Below, one piece after another: positions 1-4,182 of a DNA stretch of 6,043 nt. Source of the stretch: Crocinitomicaceae bacterium (lineage in GTDB: Bacteria > Bacteroidota > Bacteroidia > Flavobacteriales_D > Crocinitomicaceae). The notes under the pieces were generated by a model. It was not told the origin of the DNA. It saw nothing but the letters and a program-made list of their open reading frames with translations, and searched no databases. Position 1 is the first letter of the stretch, and every line of letters starts with the position of its first letter. The DNA is taken from NCBI GenBank assembly GCA_030833265.1, contig JAURHO010000101.1, positions 1 to 6,043 of the forward strand, written 5' to 3'. Both the position numbers and the translations under genes were made by a program.

Positions 1-434
1 GTATTTTTGAATCGACTTGCAATTGTTTCGTCCGAAACACTTTTTGACTTAACTTCAATGATGTCAATTGTTTTCTGCTCTGGGTCTTGAATCAGGATGT
101 CGACGCGCACAAAGAAATTACCATGAAGTAATGCAGCCTCTGCAACTACCACGCGTCCTGGCATGGCGAGTTTTTCTGCCGTTTGACTCAGTGCTAGCGC
201 ATAACCTAGTGGCTCTACTGTAATAGCCTGCCCCACTGGATCGTCGTGGTATTTGAACTTGGCAAGTTCCCCCACCTGATTGCCACCATCGGCCAATGCA
301 GACAAGAAGTCATTGCCATCATTTTTATCAAAATAGGTTTTTCCTTCCCCAGCATAAAACAACTTGGTAGGGCACTCAAGTGCAAGTTTGAACCGCGACT
401 TTGTTAAGTACGGACGCTTATTGGCTGTTTGCAT
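1..434 (-). CDS. Cas4-like / DUF2779-type PD-(D/E)XK nuclease, N-terminal part (3' end beyond window)
   Basis: The first 144 codons are present; the gene continues past the left edge. It begins MQTANKRPYLTKSRFKLALE and is followed by CPTKLFY. This 'lT-KS-F-lAl-CP-KLyY' opening is what I associate with DUF2779-type proteins and resembles the N-terminal Cys region of Cas4/AddB-like iron-sulfur nucleases (Cys21). A PD-(D/E)XK core follows: RVDILI (Asp112), then after a short turn DIIEVKS (Glu127, Lys129). It is therefore probably a DNA exonuclease or endonuclease. Any further Fe-S cysteines and the C-terminal DUF2779 region would lie outside the window and are not seen. The ATG is supported by AAGGAG five bases upstream. 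The gene starts 14 bp after the WYL regulator's stop, so the two are probably co-transcribed. The nuclease-fold call is fairly secure; the exact family is recognition from memory. Confidence 0.8.
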   Translation of the reverse strand, partial: MQTANKRPYLTKSRFKLALECPTKLFYAGEGKTYFDKNDGNDFLSALADGGNQVGELAKFKYHDDPVGQAITVEPLGYALALSQTAEKLAMPGRVVVAEAALLHGNFFVRVDILIQDPEQKTIDIIEVKSKSVSDETIASRFKN

Positions 435-439
435 TCAGA

Positions 440-445
440 CTCCTT
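440..445 (-). promoter_or_regulatory. Ribosome binding site of the DUF2779-type nuclease gene
   Basis: AAGGAG on the minus strand, five bases (TCTGA) before the ATG at 434. It fixes this start and lies directly after the WYL gene's TGA stop (451-449), which supports co-transcription without a separate promoter. An ATG at 448-446 overlaps that stop but has no ribosome binding site of its own. Confidence 0.75.
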
Positions 446-448
446 CAT

Positions 449-1459
449 TCATTTGTACAAAGCGACCGATGACTGCAACATATCAATCACCTCCTGCCTT
501 AGTTTTAAAGGCTCAAGCACCTCGACGGCCTCACCAAAACTGACCAAAAATGGTTTGAGCAAAACGGTTGGTGGCACAATCACTTCAACCAACACATGAT
601 CTGAATCACCTTTGATCTTTGAAATTTTTTGTTCTATAGACAGCGGTCTTTCCGCAAAGTGATAGACCGCTTTACTGTTTACTTTTAGCTTCAAGTGAAT
701 GAGTGAATTGGGCGCATCCAATGCATGACTCAACTGGTGAGAGGCTTGAATGTAATGGTCTAAATCGAAGTTGGCAGGCGTTTGATTGGGTTTTGACACC
801 AACTCTGCCGATTGGATTCGGTGCAAAGCATAATGAATAGGTAAGTCGCTCAATCCTTCTACGCTAGGCATGTAAATAGTGCCATCTTTGGCCACCATTC
901 CAAGCGGGCTGACTTCTTGGCGAATCGATCTGCCTTTTGCTGTTGTGTAGTCTAGTTTTATTTTTTGTCCTGTCGCAATAGCTTCCATAGCGCAAGCCAA
1001 TACGTCATTCCGAATTGTGGCTTGTAACCGGCCAATGCCATCCGACACAATTCTCAAACCCGCACTCAGTCTTTTCGCTCTGACAGATTCAGCACTGATG
1101 TGTTCGGCTATTTCTTCACGTGGGTTCTTTTGGTTTTTTTGATTTTGCTGAAAGGATCTTGCAAGCACTTGCTTTGACAAGACCAGTTGTAGCGCCATTT
1201 CTTCCGTCATGAACCAATTGGCAACCTGACTGAGCCGCAAATAGTATTTCCAATCTTTTTGTGAGTCGTCAACTTGCACAAGGGCTTGAGACTCCACAGA
1301 GTCACTGCACAATTCACTCATGTAACGCTGTGCTGTTCGCACATGCAATTTTGTTGAGTGCACGCGATTCCACTTGTTGACAATTTGTTGCACTGTCAAG
1401 GCTTCTTCAGGCCTAGTGCTTAGAAGTTTCAGCACCGAAACTGCAGAGTGAAATTTCAT
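449..1459 (-). CDS. WYL-domain transcriptional regulator (wHTH-WYL-WCX)
   Basis: 336 aa, the usual length for this family. Residues 1-55 form a winged helix-turn-helix (helices around SAVSVLKLLS, VQQIVNKW and RTAQRYMSEL). A helical linker follows. Residues about 153-220 are the WYL domain, with QKIKLDYTTAKGRSIRQEVSPLGMV, the strand GTIYMPSV where canonical proteins have W-Y-L, and the ligand-pocket-type ALHRI. Residues about 250-330 match the WCX extension (IHLKLKV, then VLVEVIVPP, then FLVSFGEAVEVLEP). Such proteins are cytoplasmic DNA-binding regulators; BrxR and CapW, which control BREX and CBASS loci, have this architecture. It sits 33 bp after the 198-aa gene and 14 bp before the nuclease gene, and is the natural candidate to bind the palindrome at 2132-2154. 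The start has only a weak ribosome binding site (CGGA). Its ligand is unknown. Confidence 0.9.
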   Translation of the reverse strand: MKFHSAVSVLKLLSTRPEEALTVQQIVNKWNRVHSTKLHVRTAQRYMSELCSDSVESQALVQVDDSQKDWKYYLRLSQVANWFMTEEMALQLVLSKQVLARSFQQNQKNQKNPREEIAEHISAESVRAKRLSAGLRIVSDGIGRLQATIRNDVLACAMEAIATGQKIKLDYTTAKGRSIRQEVSPLGMVAKDGTIYMPSVEGLSDLPIHYALHRIQSAELVSKPNQTPANFDLDHYIQASHQLSHALDAPNSLIHLKLKVNSKAVYHFAERPLSIEQKISKIKGDSDHVLVEVIVPPTVLLKPFLVSFGEAVEVLEPLKLRQEVIDMLQSSVALYK

Positions 1460-1492
1460 TTGAATCCGATGCAGAAATCTATTCGATTCGGC

Positions 1493-2089
1493 TTAGGCCA
1501 TCACCACGCTCTTCACCTTGGCCAATGCATCCGCAGGTAAAACGCAAGTCATGATCAATTGAATGATTTGTTCTTTGTCAGAATCACTGATTTTTCCAAT
1601 CGCTTCTTTATTCGCTTGGTAGTATTTCCACCAGATTTCCCTTGCTTCTGGTTCCTTTATTTTTTTAGGTTTGCGTTGTACTTTTTCAGCTTGTCTCTGA
1701 ATGAACTGCTGCGTTTCTTCATTTAAAAATTCTGAAAAGCTAATCTGTACCGATTGCCATTCGAATGCCGATACTTGCTGACGGACTGCATCGCCATCAA
1801 ACGATTTTGCAAAACCAATACCGTTATCGCCCGTTGCCTTGCTCACAACCAATGAAGTGAGATCTGGCAAGTTGTGTAAGGATGTGAAATCTCTAACGGC
1901 ATCCAAACGACGGCCCATGCTGGTGGCAATGGCCTTTTGTACAAATGTATTGTTGGGATATGCCAATTTGGCAGCGTTCACCAATTCGCCATATTGAATG
2001 GTGGTGTCTTTTTGATTCTTTGCCAAGTCAATTAGGATTTCGAAATAAACCCTAGACAACTCAATGTCAGCTAATGTGCGATTTGCCAT
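1493..2089 (-). CDS. Conserved hypothetical protein with YGEL/GRRL/LPDLTSLVV module
   Basis: 198 aa, function unknown. Residues about 8-112 form a compact domain: a helix (ADIELSRVYFEILIDLA), then TIQYGELVNAA (about 30-40), SMGRRLDAVRDF (57-68), LPDLTSLVVSKATGDNGIGF (74-93), and AFEW near residue 108. The order 'YGEL, G-R-L--V, LP-L-(T/S)-LVV-K-TG--G-GF' is one I recall from uncharacterised proteins in many bacteria, some near or fused to nuclease or helicase genes. It may be winged-helix-like, but that is a guess. The C-terminal third is helical and charged, with a basic patch (KVQRKPKKIKEPEAR, about 136-150) that could contact nucleic acid, and ends in a helix-rich tail. No signal peptide or membrane segment. 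The start is supported by GAGGGA six bases upstream. It is the first gene after the palindrome, which suggests it leads the operon with the WYL and DUF2779-type genes. Confidence 0.75.
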   Translation of the reverse strand: MANRTLADIELSRVYFEILIDLAKNQKDTTIQYGELVNAAKLAYPNNTFVQKAIATSMGRRLDAVRDFTSLHNLPDLTSLVVSKATGDNGIGFAKSFDGDAVRQQVSAFEWQSVQISFSEFLNEETQQFIQRQAEKVQRKPKKIKEPEAREIWWKYYQANKEAIGKISDSDKEQIIQLIMTCVLPADALAKVKSVVMA

Positions 2090-2095
2090 TTTTAG

Positions 2096-2101
2096 TCCCT
2101 C
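2096..2101 (-). promoter_or_regulatory. Ribosome binding site of the 198-aa gene
   Basis: GAGGGA on the minus strand, six bases (CTAAAA) before the ATG at 2089. It fixes the start of the 198-aa protein. Confidence 0.65.
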
Positions 2102-2118
2102 TTTTGAAGATATGCTTC

Positions 2119-2169
2119 ATCATAAAGAGTAATTGCGACAATTTCTGTCGCAATATAACCAAATGTCAA
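2119..2169 (-). promoter_or_regulatory. Candidate promoter region for the 198-aa / WYL / nuclease operon
   Basis: The minus strand carries a perfect TTGACA (2169-2164) and, further downstream, a good -10-like TATGAT (2124-2119). They are too far apart to pair with each other. TTGACA paired at 17 bp meets only AGAAAT (2146-2141, three matches of six). TATGAT lacks a good -35 at 16-18 bp. Transcription from either would run into the 198-aa gene. In both readings the inverted repeat at 2132-2154 covers a promoter element: the -10 in the first, the -35 zone in the second. The exact promoter is undecided. Confidence 0.4.
2132..2154. promoter_or_regulatory. Perfect 9-bp inverted repeat, probable operator
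   Basis: The arms are ATTGCGACA (2132-2140) and TGTCGCAAT (2146-2154), exact reverse complements separated by ATTTC. No T-run follows on either strand, so an intrinsic terminator is unlikely. The 23-bp dyad is the right size for a dimeric regulator and overlaps promoter-like hexamers 43-65 bp upstream of the 198-aa gene's start. Seen: the dyad and its position. Inferred: that the WYL protein of the same operon binds it for autoregulation. A weaker 5-bp repeat (TGAAG/CTTCA, 2105-2119) lies between it and the ribosome binding site. Confidence 0.6.
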
Positions 2170-2191
2170 AAATCGAGATTAACCGAGAAAT

Positions 2192-3496
2192 TTAGTCTTC
2201 GAGAACAGATTTGGCAGCTTCTGTGGCGGCTGCAACTAACAGGGGCTTCATTTTCTCGAAGGGTAAGCCCATGTCAATGAACATCGTCGTGTGGGTGCTA
2301 TGTTGAGGCTCAGTTTGCACAACCAGTTTGGCAAGGGTCTCATCTTTCAAACCTTCTGCAAATTGCTTCGCTGTGACCCATGGCCGTCTTTCAAACTGAA
2401 CCTGAATTTTTGAATTTGTCGACATCCCCTTGAAGAAGAGTGCAACAGGCCGATTGCTGAGTTTCTTTTGTTTCAAGTTAACGGGGTTTTGTAGATCATC
2501 AAAAAACAGCGACATTCGAGTGGTCGAGGCCCGAATACTCACAACAAATTCACCTTCTGATTTGCTTGATAGACCCAATTCACTTTGAAGCGTACTGCGT
2601 AAAACCTGGAAACTATCCCTTGCAAGTTTGGAAGTACTTTCACGCTTTTCTCGCCAAGTGTTCCAGAACTCTTCTTCTTCTTGCAACGTCATGGCATTGT
2701 CGGCAGGTTCATCACCAAAAACCAGTTCTTTAATTCTGAATCCATTGTCAATGAACTTGATCAATGACTTCAACATGAGGCTGGCGTAACTCGAAGCCGG
2801 ATTAATTCTTCCGCGGCCTTCAGCCTCCAACAGGTTAAGGGCTAACTGCGTGATCGACCTTTCTTGTGACTCTTTATTTTCTGCACGCCATGTGTAGTTC
2901 ACTCGAAAGTCTCGGTGTTGCGCGTCAGGTTTGCAAGGTAAAAAATCCAATTGGTCCCAAAGTTTTTTACTTTGGGGTGAACCTGAATTTGCCAATTTAG
3001 GCGTGAGATACACAAAAATAATTGGTGTATCTTTCCAGCCTTCTTTTTCGTCAATTTCTTCACGAAGGAATTTGTACTCTTCCTCTAACTGATGAACGTC
3101 AGTAGAACTGCCATCTGATATCTTGTTTTCAATCGCGATAATCAGCTTTTGTTTATCCGCTGTTCCCTCAAAGCGAATGACCAAGTCAATTTCGCGTTTT
3201 TTTGTCGTTTCGCTACTAGCAACAGATAAGCCATACACATCTTCTTCAAATTTAATCTCAACATTGCCTAATTGATCTGCCAATTTTTGAGGGTGAAAAA
3301 TTTTCCCTGCAAGCTTTAACTTTTGGTTGTCGCATAAGGCTTTGATGTCATCGGCCAAGGGCTCTAGAAATAGATTTAAGGACTCTTTGCCAAAACCATG
3401 GGAAGCATCAGGACTTAACAAATAGCCCAACACCGAGGACATGTTGGTCTCGTTGATACGACCTTCACCAGCGCAGTAGATTTCAAAAATGTTCAT
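2192..3496 (-). CDS. PD-(D/E)XK nuclease superfamily protein (PDDEXK_4-like)
   Basis: 434 aa. The N-terminus shows the hallmark opening of this family: GEGRINETNMSSVLGYLLSP followed by DASHGFG (about residues 11-36). The catalytic core follows: REIDLVIRF (Asp104), then LIIAIENKISDG (Glu123, Lys125), and a helix with the frequently conserved Gln (VHQLEEEYKF, about Gln136). IIFVYLTPK (159-167) is a further core strand. The residues of a metal-dependent DNA nuclease are therefore intact. The remaining 250 residues are an alpha/beta region of unknown role, probably target recognition or assembly. ATG at 3496 is the only ATG/GTG/TTG start between it and the in-frame stop at 3517-3515, yet it has no clear Shine-Dalgarno, so translation may be weak or leaderless. 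No methyltransferase is nearby, so a classical restriction-modification pair is not supported here. It lies 44 bp after the 63-aa gene and 102 bp before the 198-aa gene. Confidence 0.85.
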   Translation of the reverse strand: MNIFEIYCAGEGRINETNMSSVLGYLLSPDASHGFGKESLNLFLEPLADDIKALCDNQKLKLAGKIFHPQKLADQLGNVEIKFEEDVYGLSVASSETTKKREIDLVIRFEGTADKQKLIIAIENKISDGSSTDVHQLEEEYKFLREEIDEKEGWKDTPIIFVYLTPKLANSGSPQSKKLWDQLDFLPCKPDAQHRDFRVNYTWRAENKESQERSITQLALNLLEAEGRGRINPASSYASLMLKSLIKFIDNGFRIKELVFGDEPADNAMTLQEEEEFWNTWREKRESTSKLARDSFQVLRSTLQSELGLSSKSEGEFVVSIRASTTRMSLFFDDLQNPVNLKQKKLSNRPVALFFKGMSTNSKIQVQFERRPWVTAKQFAEGLKDETLAKLVVQTEPQHSTHTTMFIDMGLPFEKMKPLLVAAATEAAKSVLED

Positions 3497-3540
3497 TGCG
3501 AATTGACTGGTGAGTTAGGTTGGGAACCCAAAAGGGCAAC

Positions 3541-3732
3541 TTAAAGTAAAGAAGACAACATATTTCCACGTGCTACCAAATTGCCATTGTGATCACGCGT
3601 TTCATTGCTTTTCGGGTTGTAATGCCCTTTGAGATTCCCGTTACTGTCTCTTAACTCTTGTCTTCCATCCGAAAGCGTGTTGATTCGTCCGAGCAGATTT
3701 CCATTTCGATCTCTTAAATCGTGCGTTGACAT
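3541..3732 (-). CDS. Small D-x-NGN repeat protein (beta-flower-like)
   Basis: 63 aa built of three copies of a 12-residue motif: LRDRNGNLLGRI (6-17), LRDSNGNLKGHY (27-38) and TRDHNGNLVARG (45-56), that is, RD-x-NGN-L followed by a small and a basic or polar residue. Each is expected to form a beta-hairpin with a tight NG turn, and together a small beta-propeller-like or 'beta-flower' structure. Small proteins of this kind are widespread and of unknown function. No signal peptide or catalytic residues are evident. The start is well supported by AAAGGA five bases upstream. It stands 42 bp after the 131-aa gene and 44 bp before the 434-aa nuclease, so it is probably co-transcribed with one or both. 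The repetition confirms it is a real gene despite its length. Confidence 0.8.
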   Translation of the reverse strand: MSTHDLRDRNGNLLGRINTLSDGRQELRDSNGNLKGHYNPKSNETRDHNGNLVARGNMLSSLL

Positions 3733-3737
3733 GGGAG

Positions 3738-3743
3738 TCCTTT
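3738..3743 (-). promoter_or_regulatory. Ribosome binding site of the 63-aa gene
   Basis: AAAGGA on the minus strand, five bases (CTCCC) before the ATG at 3732. It supports this short frame as a translated gene. Confidence 0.7.
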
Positions 3744-3774
3744 CGTTAGCTTGAAAATTGACTTATCGCTTCGT

Positions 3775-4170
3775 TCAGGGAGGCAATTGGGAGCTGCCAA
3801 CCTTTGCAAAAGTTGGGGGGATCACAATGGGCGCAGGAACCTCTGTTGCCAGCTGATATACCCAAGGAATAAAGTCAAACCAGCCGGCAGACTGTGGGTT
3901 GTTGAATGGCACAGTAGAACTTGGGTTCATAAAAAAGCGGCGAATTTGTGCTTTTACTTGCCTATCAACCTGCTGCCCCATTTGATGAACCCAAATTGCA
4001 AACAAATGGCGCGGGTCTTTCAGTTGGGCTCGACCCATGACATACGCTACAAAAGCGTACTCAGTGTCTGCCAAATTTGCTGACTGTATCCAACCCAAGT
4101 AGACCTCGAGTTCAGCTCGTCCTTGCTCACTGCAACTTGGATATCTTGGATCTTCGGTAAATGCTGTCAT
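3775..4170 (-). CDS. Hypothetical protein, 131 aa
   Basis: I do not recognise this protein. Residues about 15-80 look helical and amphipathic, with aromatic residues (ELEVYLGWIQSANLADTEYAF, VAYVMGRAQL, HLFAIWVHQMGQQ, AQIRRFFMNP). Residues 95-110 are aromatic-rich (GWFDFIPWVYQLATE). The last 22 residues are proline-rich (VPAPIVIPP, then SSQLPP) and probably an extended tail. There is no signal peptide, convincing membrane helix or catalytic motif. The gene begins 12 bp after the stop of the 617-aa gene, with AAGAG seven bases before its ATG, so the two are almost certainly co-translated from one mRNA and may be partners. A role as a small accessory or binding subunit of the larger protein is inferred from position only. 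Confidence 0.7.
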   Translation of the reverse strand: MTAFTEDPRYPSCSEQGRAELEVYLGWIQSANLADTEYAFVAYVMGRAQLKDPRHLFAIWVHQMGQQVDRQVKAQIRRFFMNPSSTVPFNNPQSAGWFDFIPWVYQLATEVPAPIVIPPTFAKVGSSQLPP

Positions 4171-4182
4171 TTGAAGGCTCTT

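Noticed and set aside
2074..2280. Plus-strand open frame of 68 codons
   Set aside because: It overlaps the start of the 198-aa gene, the operator region and the end of the nuclease gene in antisense; no family resemblance and a composition unlike a protein.
3329..3335. TGTCGCA, resembling half of the operator palindrome
   Set aside because: A single half-site inside the nuclease coding sequence with no matching second arm; expected by chance.
3520..3531. Short inverted repeat TTGGG-AA-CCCAA between the 63-aa gene and the nuclease gene
   Set aside because: A two-base loop is sterically poor for a hairpin, the stem is only 5 bp and no T-run follows, so neither a terminator nor a clear operator is supported.
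3751..4083. Plus-strand open frame of 110 codons
   Set aside because: Antisense to the 131-aa gene, which has a good ribosome binding site and tight coupling to its neighbour; no motif in the plus-strand product.
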